Positions 25,701 to 36,219 of a stretch of 64,000 nt of DNA are shown piece by piece. Origin of the DNA: Blasia pusilla (lineage: Eukaryota; Marchantiophyta; Marchantiopsida; Blasiales); NCBI GenBank assembly GCA_050084515.1, contig CM114272.1, positions 34,038,001 through 34,102,000 on the forward strand, given 5' to 3'. The translations under genes and the position numbers were made by a program. The notes beneath the pieces are model-generated. The model searched no databases. It was not told the origin of the DNA and was given only the letters and a program-made list of their open reading frames with translations. Each line of letters begins with the position of its first letter. Position 1 is the stretch's first letter.

Positions 25701-27319
25701 TTGAGTATTTTTAATAGTGTAGTTTCTACAACTATAAGACATACTCAAATGAATTCCCCACCAAAAATGGCACCCAATTGTCCATGACTTATGGATGGGG
25801 CCTCACCACCTCTAATAGGAGAAAAACTACAACAATTGCTTTGCCCGCCAACCCCAACTCACACTAGGTTTGAATCTACAACACCACCATGTGCCTTAGA
25901 TGCTCTAGCCACACCATGTCACAAAAGCACTTGTGTCCACCTACATAACACCTCACATAAAATCCCAACCCGGGAACCCACCATCTCCATCCAACATTGT
26001 TGTTGGATCATTGCCACTCCTAATGGACGTGGATTGAGGGCACAATCATTTTTTTATGTTGATCCTCTAAAGAAGAAATTTGTAGTCACTCATGTTGGGA
26101 ACAAATACGTACAGCATGATCCGATGGCACCAAGAGGGCGTGCGCTATTTTCCTCAACAAGTTCATGAAAGAAATATGGTTCAATAGGGCCTCTTAGGAA
26201 GTATTCTAAAGGGTTGAACGTAAGTGTCCGTATAACGCGTTTTTTACAGAAATTGGACGTTTCGAGTGTGGTGTAACGAGGCTCATCCCTATCGTGTGTG
26301 AGGTCGTAACATGAAATTCAATGTTGTCAAGTGGGAGGAGTCTTTAGATACGCACAGAAATTATGATAGTGGGAGGTTTCTAGAATGAAAATTGTTGGAG
26401 GGTCCGTTTAGGTTTGTCAAACGATCCCTTCGTCTCTCCCAAGAATACGCACTTGGAGTGGGCTCAAACAACGAAAAGTTGTATCCACAAACAAGTCAGT
26501 GTTCAGGGCATATTTGGGTCATACCGAGTAAGTAGTGAGAAGAAATCCTCTAGATGTCTTAGGATGAGGACTCCGTAGTTCCCACTCGGCGTAGTGTATT
26601 GCATGAGAAGTTTCTTCCGTTGAGAACTATGGAACTTTCATCCTGGGATAAGTAAATTTTCTCTCTGCATTTCCACGCATTACACCTACGTGACAAATCA
26701 CATGTAGACTGGTCCTTGTTGTGTCAATCATTCGGATATTTTGCTGCCGTTGAGGCGCTTGAGCCCATCCACAATACTCCACATCAGAAAATAGAGACCA
26801 GACGATGACGTAGGCTCCAAATGCTCTTTGCATCCGAATCAAATTGCACTCATTATTGTAGTGCTTCCAATTTTCAAAATCAACCCGAAGTTACAAAATG
26901 AGTTGCTACCAAGACCGGAAGGTGTCTTCACCTAGTTAAACATGCAAACAGATAAGTCAAGCTAAGCTGTTACAACTAGGGTGTCTGATGTCTAAATACA
27001 AGTGGAGTAGCCAGCCCATTTTACGAGATGGAATTTATTTCGTAAACGTGAGGTATGTTTCTCGATGAATCTGTACATTGCGATCATGTATTTTCCCTCC
27101 AGAAAGAATTGTGTGCCTTTATTAGCGGGCGCGAATTAAAGTGGTCACTATACCAAAAACATTCGTGGATACCATCCTTTTATATACACATGGTTACAAT
27201 TGCTAACCATCTCGTGGTTATATACAACCACCAGCTAGAAAATATAAGAGCGTGTTCCATTTATGGTTACTGAACAGGTTCGTCGGCAGCAGATGCATAG
27301 GTAGGGCCAGGCATATGCT
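25701..27319. other. Spacer; unassigned open frame and 3' flank of the next gene
   Basis: An open frame at 25791-26168 (+, 125 codons) is rich in Thr, Pro and His and has no motif I recognise; it may belong to the adjacent relic. The last few hundred bases before 27320 should contain the 3' untranslated region of the minus-strand gene that follows. Confidence 0.35.
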
Positions 27320-29828
27320 TTATGGTACGTCGCTGTTGTTCCCCCTCAGCACATTCTCAGCATCCTTCACCATCTTTTGCCTCTTCTCCTCACTTGCCTG
27401 ACTCGCAGATTTAATAGACTGTGCGAGAGTGTACAAACATTTCGCCGCATTTGTCCTGTGCATGGTATGCGAGAAAATCCTCAGGCATTGAAAGAACTTC
27501 ATCTGCGACCTACAACTACTTTCAACTACTTACTAGCACTACTTTGTATTGGCGAAAACCACTAAAATACAATGGATAGGGCACCCTATCCTGGTGCTAA
27601 AGAATCAGCACCATTATTTAGATGAGCACATTACCGGGCATCGGATGAGTGGTTAGTTGAAGCAGCCCATTCTACCAGATAAGAGGCAGCACCTCTTAAG
27701 CAAGTCGTCATTTGTTCCCACTCAGTACCATACTCCTGCAAATGCCCGAAAAGTCCACAACTTTAGATATTGTGCTTCGAGAAATGAGATAAACATGTCT
27801 CCTTCATTGGGCTTCGTAGGGCTCATTATTGAATAATGATCCCTACCATAATGCACACTATACTATTATTCTGCACAGCCGTAGAATTGCACCAATTATT
27901 AGGTGGCATAGTCATTCTCGAGTTAAAATACCACCCACAAAAACATGACATTCAAACTTGAATTTGGCTGCCAACACAAGATACAAGGAAGCTGCAAGTG
28001 TACCTCAGCGAGGAGGAGCATAGCATAGTAGATGTCATGTACAATAGAATCTCGATCAAAATGATCTTTTCCCATCCTTGACTTGTTCAGAAAATCTTGC
28101 ATGCCTTGCACAACAGCTGATTTCTGGAAATCACCGTACTTACTCGCCTCCTCATTTAAGGCATCTCCCAGCACTACAACCACATCGAGGGGGACAGTGC
28201 TCTTCTCTGTGTCAGTCTGTAACAATCGAACAGAAAAATCCAGAAGTACAAGACATGAGAATGATAAACTGAGATGCCAATGATGATCAATAATTATTGG
28301 AGTGACAAAATCACTGATCCACCAAAATAATAATAGTAATAACAATAATTTTTGTTTAAAAAAAATCACTCATTTGGACAGCAATTCAATCAAACACTGC
28401 AAGTAAGACTGCAACCAGGGATAAGACTAAAAAGAACTTCATGAGTTCATACTGGAGTCAGTTTCCACATTATCAGAGTTTCTCCCTCCCATTGCCATGC
28501 TTTCAGATGATCACCATCGTGAGCTCCAGGGTTGCAGAATTTTTGCAGATTTAAAAGTTGGGCATTGCATGTTCTTGGATGAACTCACCAGCCTTTTAGC
28601 AGCTTGCACAGCTGCTGCTTGTAACTCGTGCTTGTACCCCGCCATCTTCAAATAGTAGAACCTTTTCAACACTGTCAGCCACACAACACCAAAGCAACTA
28701 CTTTTGTTGGCGACTGAACAAATGATGATGTTTAACAAACGCTGGAGAAAATAGTGCCAAATCAGAGCAGATTGGCCGGGTGGACGTCTTCACAGTATCG
28801 CTACCTTGGGTGTCATTAACTTACATCGTGACCAAAAGTGGACGACAATGTCACACCGAGAAGTCCTGTTTAGAAACCACGGACACCACAGCTTACAGCT
28901 TGCTTACAACTTAAGATGTGACAACGGACAAGGCTTGACCTTTCCTTCATAGGTTCTATCCTCTTTTTAAACCTGGAATCTGATAAAAGTAGAAACTTTA
29001 CAAGAGTGAAATTCGTATGAGGCCAAGATCAAGTGATATGAAAAAACTTCGGTGAAAAGTTTGGTAGTTTATAGTTTGGACGGAGGCAAACTTTTCTGCT
29101 TCAACTCGAGTGCAATTTGGTAATAGCAGAACACGTCAACTTGTGTGGCTGGGAACTGAGTACAAAAATTACTGACAAAATCATGTTCTTCACTGGGGGC
29201 CGCATTGATAGAAAACCGCTGACTCCATTGTTGTAGTTGACGGTTAAACCGAAGGAAACTGTACTTACTATCGAACGTACCCAGATTTGAAGTTCAAACT
29301 CGACCAACAGATGCCGGGCAGGAACATTAAATATTTTACCATCGACTTGTGTATTCACACGGGTTTCAGTTCGAATCTTGGTTACAGAATTCCTGACCAC
29401 ATTGTGAATCTGCAACTGACCGCCCTACTCTAGCAGAGTAGCGGACTATATCTTAGGTTCATTCATACATAATCCTGCGTTCGTTCAAGAAATACCAAAC
29501 ATCTCAATTACATATAATATAATTTCAACTTGATATCGAGTGCAAGTCCAGAACATTGACTCTCTTGAGAATATAAAGAGACAGAGGTCTCTCATCAGAG
29601 AAAATCCCACAAACGGATCTCACCTTCGAAAATGTGCTCCATCGGCGGGATTCCCTTCTGCCTGAACTCATTCAACACATCCTGTTCGTGTTTGTTCGCG
29701 TATCCCTTGCGAGCCTTCTGAACTCCGGCCTGTACAGCGGCTGCGGCCAGTTTGCTCGCACTGAGCATCATTCCTAGTCCCTTCTTCGCAGCAGTCGCCG
29801 CGGTGGTGGCCGCTGATTGAGTCGCCAT
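27320..29828 (-). CDS. Conserved-looking helical protein of unknown function, 5 exons
   Basis: Proposed exons on the minus strand are 29624-29828, 28589-28671, 28004-28216, 27635-27735 and 27320-27455, giving 245 residues with consistent phases and good GT-AG borders. I do not recognise the family. The N-terminus (MATQSAATTAATAAKKGLG) is rich in Ala and Thr and continues into an Ala/Lys amphipathic stretch. Then come the motifs HEQDVLNEFRQKGIPPMEH, LGDALNEEASKYGDF, DSIVHDIYYAMLLLAE and EYGTEWEQMTTCLRGAASYL. The C-terminus is hydrophilic (EEKRQKMVKDAENVLRG). Nearly all of it looks alpha-helical. There is no clear membrane segment or catalytic motif. The splice structure and codon quality argue for a real gene. 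Exon 2 is the least certain border. Confidence 0.72.
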
Positions 29829-30733
29829 GACGCCTCCTGCGTTTCTCCAAAAAGAGTATTTCGAGCTATTCCAATCTGCCCCACTGATGAAACTAAACGC
29901 ATACTGATCGAAACATATCCTTTTCCTCTGTCACACCTTAAGTATCAAGCCCCAGTTTCGATCATATTTCGGCCCGACATTTGAAGAAATCACTCACAAA
30001 CAAGACTCCTCCAGTACACGCGTTCAGCTCTGTCCAGCGACCAGAGCTCGCCTACCCGACAAACGTAAAACCGGATCGAGAACTGGCGAGACCCGATCGA
30101 TCTTCTGGAAGTATCAATCAGTCACGCGAAAGAGTATTTCTACGAGTATTGATTCGCCACCCTGCAGTAACACGCCCGGTATCGGTGACGAATCGGATGA
30201 GGGACACACAAGCGCAATCATATGACTCCAAACAAGCAAAACCGAACACCCCGCGGTGGTTAGGAGAAACGGAGGGAGCTCTGCTCGCAGGTCATTTCAT
30301 ATGCCGTATCCGTTCACCGCCAGCAGGCAGCCTTCTCCGTCGGCGCTCCGGTCCGCTCTGAACGTCCATTAAAAAAGGAGAGCTACTTGCGCCTCACGGT
30401 TCGAACGCACACCAGAAACTTCCTTTCCTTCGCGGACGGGACGCGGAGGAGGTGGTCGTTATTTGTTGTGCTAGTGTAGTAACATAGTGCCATGCACGGG
30501 AGGGAACCAATGTCCGAGCAGCATATTAAGTGTTTAGTTAGCGGAAATTTAAAAAGTTCACTAAAACGTTTCTTTTGCATAAACTAGAAATGCAAGAAAA
30601 ATTAATCATGTTCACGCAAATTTAATTTTTAATTTTGATATATCACGTGTTTGTTTGTTAATGTTTGACACGTGATAAACATAAATCCTAAATCAAATCA
30701 AGAAGATATTTTCCAATAATATATAGATGATGC
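29829..30733. other. Upstream flank of the 27320-29828 gene
   Basis: Moderately GC-rich up to about 30480, as expected for the promoter and 5' leader of the minus-strand gene starting at 29828, then AT-rich up to the truncated retrotransposon. The open frame at 29981-30361 (+) is probably an antisense artefact. No defined promoter element was fixed. Confidence 0.4.
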
Positions 30734-30778
30734 CAAATGCCCTCCGGCGGTATGGCAGTATCCGCCGGAGGGCATTTG
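30734..30778. repeat. Perfect 17-bp inverted repeat at the truncated 5' end of the retroelement
   Basis: Arms 30734-30750 (caaatgccctccggcgg) and 30762-30778 (its exact reverse complement) are separated by an 11-base loop. The right arm is in frame with the methyltransferase domain and reads as its N-terminal residues (PPEGI). The left arm therefore looks like an inverted copy of the first bases of the surviving element. This would be a fold-back junction made at truncation, though a chance hairpin is not excluded. Confidence 0.85.
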
Positions 30779-31967
30779 TGTGTAAGATCTCTTTGGTGGG
30801 ATTAGCACTGGTTTGGCTGCAATGTTGAAGGCCGGTAGTCCTGTGCGGAGATACGTGTATGTGGAGCGAGATAAGACGGCCCGAGAGTCTCATCCCGATA
30901 TTGGTCGATGATGCGGAGATATCCTCGAATTGTTGCCGCCATCACCTATTCAGTGGTACCAACGTGCTTTGCCGTCACACATTGCATTGTTGGGGGCGCA
31001 GGACCTTGAGAGGGTTGGTCCTATGGATTTGGTGATTGCTGGATGGCCATGTCAGGGTCATACACGTGCCGGTTGTGGTGAGGGATTACATGACCCTAGG
31101 TCTCGATTGTTTTGGGAGATGTTACGGGTGTTACGACATCTTCAGGTTCATCAGGCACGTGCTCAAGCTTACATTCTAGAGAATGTTCCATTGTTGGGTG
31201 ACACTTGGACTCGGATGATGGCGAGTGTTCATGAGGTGCGGTCTTGGATTGGACCAGCGGTGTTGTTGGATGCAGCGCGAGTTGGCTCGCGTGCACATTG
31301 TCCACGCTTGTGGTGGACAAACTTGTTGCCTAGGGAGGTTCTACGTCGAGCATATGATGTAGTGCAGCAGGATCCTTGCCTTACCGTGGATAGTATCTTG
31401 GATAATGGGCGACTTTCTCCGGTGAAGAGGGTTATTGATCGGTCATCCATGGCAGTGGTGAACCGTGACGGGCAGCCTAGGATGGCACTACCCACATTGG
31501 TGAGTTTTCCCTCGTCACATGCCTACAGAGAAGGTGGTCCGGGCTTGTATGGGATTCTCATGTGCGACAGTTGGTGGAGCCTAACGCTGATGAGAGAGAG
31601 CGTGCGATGGGATTTGCTATTGGTGTGACAAATGTTGCTTCTATTTCTCGAGGCTTCACGACGTCATGTGTTGGGTCAGGCCATGGACCTGAATTGTTTG
31701 ACTTGGATTTTGAGTCTTGGTATGGCCGAGCAGCGTCGACTTCGGACTATGTCAGTGGGTCTTCCACGCCTTGTAATGAGCTCGATGGCTACCGGGAGGA
31801 TAGAGGCATCCGCTGGGGGCGAGGAGAGTAGTATTTTGCATCCTTGGAGTAAATGGGATGTAATGGCTGGGCATGTGGAGTTGGTTGCTCATCTTTGGTG
31901 GGAGGAGTTATTTGCTCGAGATGATAGTGTAGCTAAGGGTGTACCATCTTGTGAGGGGGTTATGTAG
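30762..31967 (+). pseudogene. Cytosine-5 DNA methyltransferase domain (DNMT3-like) of the retrotransposon polyprotein
   Basis: Would transfer methyl groups from AdoMet to cytosine in DNA. Visible motifs: I DLFGGISTG (30786-30812) for AdoMet binding; II YVYVERD; IV GWPCQGHTRAG with the catalytic Cys codon at 31050-31052, followed by DPRSRLFWEMLRVL; VI LENVPLL (Glu at 31179-31181); VIII VGSRAHCPRLWWTN; IX-X ERERAMGF and LGQAMDLNCLTWIL. The phrase after motif IV and the AHxxRLWWTN block resemble the DNMT3/DRM class more than DNMT1 (inference). Breaks are in-frame stops at 30783-30785 and 30909-30911, compensating frameshifts near 31545 and 31650, and a stop at 31965-31967 before the RT. All core motifs survive, so decay looks recent relative to the other copies. 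Confidence 0.88.
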
Positions 31968-31973
31968 CGACCA

Positions 31974-34500
31974 ATGGCATCGCCCTCTCCCTCTAGTGTG
32001 CCAAAGGAGGAGACTTGGGAGCCATTACTTGGGCCCAAGCTTACGGGAGGTGAGAAACGACGCTTGATACAGTTCCTACGTGCTTATAGGAGTTGTTTTG
32101 CCTTTAGCATGAAGGAGTTGGGTTCTCTGGTTGGACCCGGTATACGGATTGATTTGGCTAGTGATACGCCAATCTTCCGTCGTCCCTACCGATATAGTGA
32201 TATGGAGAGGGACCTGATTCAGAGTAGGACGTTGGACCTTTTGAGGTGGATTAGTGGAGTTGTCGCATGGAGAGTATGCATCGCCCACCATTTGTCATGC
32301 CTCGCTAAAATGGATATGCATGGCAACTACATAGATAGGCGGATGTGTGGAGATTACCGTCCTATCAATCGAAAAACCAAGGCCGATAGGTATGCCATGC
32401 CTACACCTGAGGAGATCTTTGATGTGGTGGGACAGGCAAAGATTTTCAGTACTTTGGATCCACGGGGAGGATACCATCAATTGCCCATTCGGGAGAGTGA
32501 CAAGGCCAAGACAGTATTTTGGGGTGTCAACTCTCATGGCAAGGATTGTTTGTACCAGTGGAAATTCTTACCCTTTGGGTTGAAGAATGCACCTGCCGAG
32601 TTTCAGAGAGTGATGGAGAGGATCCTAGCAGGTTTGAATTTTGTTCGGTGTTACATTGATGATATCTTGGTGTTCAGTAACACGGTGGAGGAGCATCAGA
32701 GACATTTGCAGATGGTGTTTGAGCGGTTGAAAGCTCATGGTCTATGTTTGCATCGAGGAAAGTGTAAGTTCTTCCATGAGGATGTTGAGTACTTGGGTCA
32801 TGTGATCTATCCAGGTGGTTTGGGAGTTCAGCAAGCAAAGGTGGAGGCTATTGCACTTATTCCGCGTCCGGTAGATGTGAGTAGAGTTCGGGCATTCATG
32901 GGATTGGCGAACTACTATCGGAGGTATGTGAAGGGATTTAGTGCTATGGCAAAGCCTTTGAACCAATTGCTGAAATAAGATCAAGAGTGGCACTGGGGAG
33001 ATGATCAGGAGAGAGCTTTTGTGGAGCTTAAGGCCCAGTTGGTGGCGGCGCCTATCTTGAGGAGAGCTATCAGAGGGCGCCCATTTCAGTTACACATTGA
33101 TTGGAGTAGGTTGGGACTTGGAGCGGTGTTCACACAACATCATGATGAGCACATGGAGTTTGTGGTGGCCTATGCAAGTCGTTCGAATAATGCAAATGAG
33201 GCGCTATAGTTCATATGAGGGAGAGTGCTTGGCAGATGAGTGTGGGTTTGGCACACTTTAGGTGTTACTTTTTTGGCACACAGTTTACCCTTGTTCTTGA
33301 TCACCACCGCTCAAGTGGTTGATGGAGTGACAAGCTTTCAGGAAGCTTGCACGGTGGGCTCTTATCTTACACGAGTATGACTTCCAGGTGGTACATAGAC
33401 CTGGAGTTTCCAACCTTGATGCTGATGGGTTGAGTAGGAACCCATGTACTAGCCAAGAGGATGCAACTGGGGCTAGATGGCATGGCGAGGTTGATGAGGA
33501 CATGGTGCTAGGTTGGCATGCATCCGCCTTTTTATGTTGGTTAGGGGTGGACACTAGTATGGAGGACCACATGATATCTTACTCTAGTCATAGGGTAGAT
33601 GGCCAGCCTTCAGATCCTAAGGTTGGAGATGGTGGTACGGATCAGCGTGATATTCATGATGATGCGTTGGTGTTGGAGTTCCTACGGACCAGTAGGGTGC
33701 CAGGGATAGTGAGTGCCAAGGAGCGAGACCGTGTTCTTCAACGTGCTAAGAGGTATCGATTGGAGGGAACACATATTCTCCGTGTGTGGGAGGATGGTAG
33801 AGTACGAGTAGTGCCGCATTTGGCTCAGAGAGAGCGCATTGTGCGACATGCCCATGAGGAGTTGGGACATTTTTGGGTAAAGCGTACGTATAGCTTATTC
33901 CTTGGTCAGTATTGGTGGCGTGGCATGCATACTCAGGTGCAGCAATTGGTGTCACGTTGTATGGTTTGTTACCGGGTGAGGGCATCATTCAATGCTCCTA
34001 CACCACAGTTACACCCCTTGCCTTTTATGGGGTTGGGTTACCGTTGGAGTGTGGACTTTGCGGGACCGTTATCCGTTGGTATGCATTTACATCATCGATA
34101 TGTGTTGGTGATGGTGGAGCACTTCTCAAGTGGATTGAGTTGGTGGCATTACGACAAGGCAAGTGAGGAACGCAGCGTATGCATTTCTTGATAGAGTGCT
34201 TAGTCATTTTGGTGCACCACCGGTGAAGTCTTGACCAACCAAGGTATAGAGTTTCGGGGGTGAGTTTGGTCTTGTGTGACAAGGCGTTGATTGATCATCG
34301 GACCACGTCTTGAGATCATCCGGAGGCGGATGGTTTGGCTGAGCGTGTGGTTCAGGAGACGGTGAAGAGGGCATTGTGCAAGTATGGCCTCTGAAGGGCA
34401 TCTTGGAGACTAGATATTCGGTTGCCATGGTTAGCCATGGGGTATAGGTTCGATCGCCAAGCATCCTTGGCTTCCTTTTCACCTTATTTTCTCATTTATA
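31974..34500 (+). pseudogene. Gypsy pol: reverse transcriptase, RNase H and integrase (broken)
   Basis: The open frame 31974-32978 is a nearly intact RT with CGDYRPIN, TPEEIFD, FSTLDPRGGYHQ, the FLPFGLKNAPAEFQ block and the catalytic YIDDILVFS (YIDD at 32652-32663). It ends in a stop (32976-32978) that interrupts the same frame as the RNase H start (KAQLVAAPIL, QLHIDWS). A frameshift near 33205 precedes the YSSYEGECLA block. The frame 33388-34191 holds VHRPGVSNLDADGLSRNP, the integrase HHCC zinc finger (HAHEELGH and CMVC) and the first catalytic Asp in VDFAGPL (Asp codon near 34054). Downstream to 34500 the integrase core is heavily mutated. No aspartic protease was seen between the methyltransferase and RT. 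Confidence 0.9.
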
Positions 34501-34509
34501 CGGCCGAGA

Positions 34510-35097
34510 TCCAGACTTGCCAGCACCAATTCGTCGGGAGTCTAGTGAGGTGGTGAACCTTGATGACCCAGAGATGTGGATGAGGGTGTGTTCTCAGCGA
34601 GCAGAGCTCTTTCGGAGAGTTATGCCAACAGCCTTTGAGAATCTTGCCATTGCTCAACACAGGATACCTTGCGGTATGCAACCATTCGGGGTGGAGGTTA
34701 TCGATCATCGATTCGTAGGTTCCATGTGGGGGACTATGTCTATTTGCAACATATTGCACCGACAACGTTGGATGTGACGGCAGGCCGCACTATTTTACGA
34801 GTGCGCGAGGTATTAGCTTCTGGAGTTCTCATGTTGGAGGGTCGTGATGGACTTGTTTTGAAGGACCATGTGCGTAATTGTGCGCCATGTCATCTTCCAA
34901 ATGTGGATGGTACTGTTGACCCAAGCTTAGCCATGATACGTGCTAGCTTGAGGTGCATGTTGTGTGGGTCTGGCGTAACGCAGCTGGCCCGTATGTTGGT
35001 GTGTGATCGGTGTTCTAGGGGTTGGCACATGATGTGTTTGACTCCACGTATGGATGTTGTTCCTATTGGAAGGTAGGTTTGTCCTCGATGTATTTAG
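34510..35097 (+). pseudogene. Integrase C-terminal region fused to a C4HC3 PHD finger
   Basis: After the integrase tail (FHVGDYVYLQ, then ILRVREVLASGVLMLEG) the frame runs into a textbook PHD zinc finger. It has Cys codons at 34954 and 34963, 35002 and 35011, His at 35026, Cys at 35035, and Cys at 35080 and 35089. The spacing is C-x2-C-x12-C-x2-C-x4-H-x2-C-x14-C-x2-C. PHD fingers typically bind histone H3 tails. The residue two before the final Cys pair, normally Trp, is here a TAG stop (35074-35076), one base from TGG; the natural end would be the TAG at 35095-35097. The relic at 60130-60200 has Trp at that place, supporting a coding origin. The position matches where chromoviruses carry a chromodomain. 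Confidence 0.85.
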
Positions 35098-35257
35098 GAG
35101 AGGTAGATGACTTGATCTTTGCATGATATGGATTACAGATGTGCGACTAACGATAGGGCAACCTAGCACCCGGCCTTTTGATTCGTGCACCCACGAAGGT
35201 GTATAGCATGTAGTAGATGTATAGGGCTACCTGGGAGTTAGAGGGACCTAACCGCCA

Positions 35258-35270
35258 GTTAGGGGGGCGA
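35258..35270 (+). other. Candidate polypurine tract
   Basis: A purine run containing ttagggggg lies just before the sequence that looks like the LTR start. The minus-strand relic at 25130-25700 has a similar AAGGGGGC at the equivalent place. This is the expected position of the plus-strand primer in LTR retrotransposons. Confidence 0.45.
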
Positions 35271-35852
35271 GTTATGGTACACTTATGTTTGTGGATGCTC
35301 TCGTCTATGTTATGTATGTATGTGAGTATGGTATGTCAGCGATGTATGTTGTATGACGATGTGGATTCGCACGACAGCTGTCATGATCATACGGATTATG
35401 TCGTAGAGTATAGTGTGCTAGTAGAGGCCATACCTTATGTAGGACCGTAGTGGCTAGGTAGAGATGCGGTTTCATACATAGGGTTGGGGGTTACTTAGTT
35501 GAGGGTGACTTTTCCAGTAGTGCCTACTCTTAGGTTGGAGGATATAGTGTGGAGTGCACTCAAAGAACAGTTAGTTCTTTGAGTTGAGCCTGTTGCGTTG
35601 GGAGTTAGCCTTGGTAGTGAGTAGAGCTCTTGGCTATGGTGGTTCCCGCAAGCTTCGACCTAGATTCTCCTATCGTGGAGTGGGTTTGGCTCGATTGTAT
35701 TTGATTCTATACGTGTTTTATGACAGCAGGTCTTTCACGGATTTCAGTTGTGGTACACTTATGTTTGTGGATGCTCTCGTTTATGTTATGTATGTATGTG
35801 AGTATGGTATGTCAGCGATGTATGTTGTATGACGATGTGGATTCGCACGACA
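35270..35852 (+). repeat. Candidate 3' LTR (about 580 bp) with an internal 102-bp duplication
   Basis: It follows the candidate polypurine tract and ends in ttcgcacgaca. Bases 35648-35852 match the reverse complement of 63795-64000 with about 12 differences in roughly 204 bases, showing that this part is a dispersed repeat. A 102-bp segment (tggtacacttatg to gcacgaca) occurs at both 35275-35376 and 35751-35852, nearly identical. Whether the true LTR is the whole interval or begins at TGTCATG (35379) cannot be decided without a second complete copy. Confidence 0.55.
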
Positions 35853-36219
35853 TCTATATGCAACCATAAAGCTGTAGATTTTTGTCCGCATTGTCACTTG
35901 ACTACATCTACATTCATGAAAAATGCAAGCGTTTATGAGCTATCGACTCTAGTTAGGCATGATTATGATCTAGGTTACCTTTTATTCTTAAATTCAATTA
36001 GAACTCAAGAACTATCACTATTATAGATAGGCCATGCAATGCCTAGGTCAATGTTTTTTTTTTCAAAGAATGAGACAACAAATTTCATACAATTTGACAT
36101 AACTATAATATGCACATATTTTGAGGATGTAAAACTCTTTAATATATTAATACTAAAATGTCTCTTTGTTGATGCATCCATTGCAAATGTTAATGTAAAA
36201 TAAGATGTTTCACTTTAAT
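35853..36219. other. AT-rich spacer after the retroelement
   Basis: No open frame or motif recognised. A matching target-site duplication could not be found, because the 5' end of the element is truncated. Confidence 0.4.

Larger units (their letters stand above)
30762..35852 (+). mobile_element. Ty3/gypsy-type LTR retrotransposon carrying a DNA methyltransferase and a PHD finger (5'-truncated, decayed)
   Basis: Domain order on the + strand is cytosine-5 DNA methyltransferase (30762-31790), reverse transcriptase (about 32040-32970), RNase H (about 32990-33440), integrase (about 33800-34500), integrase C-terminal strand motif (FHVGDYVYL, near 34730), PHD finger (34954-35091), a purine tract and LTR sequence ending at 35852. 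The RT-before-integrase order and the YIDD and VDFAGP motifs place it in Ty3/gypsy. The methyltransferase 3' part, RT and RNase H start are all in one frame, interrupted only by single stops at 31965 and 32976, so the intact ancestor probably made one polyprotein. Gag, protease and the 5' LTR are missing. Relics of the family occur elsewhere in the window. Confidence 0.88.

Noticed and set aside
27320-29828. VTA1/LIP5-like vacuolar sorting protein
   Set aside because: First impression from its small helical nature; none of the VTA1 signature residues are present, so no function is assigned.
35275-35852. A TRIM (miniature retrotransposon) with 102-bp LTRs
   Set aside because: The dispersed copy at 63795-64000 matches about 100 bases beyond the 102-bp unit, so the repeat is part of a longer LTR. 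No primer-binding site follows the first unit.
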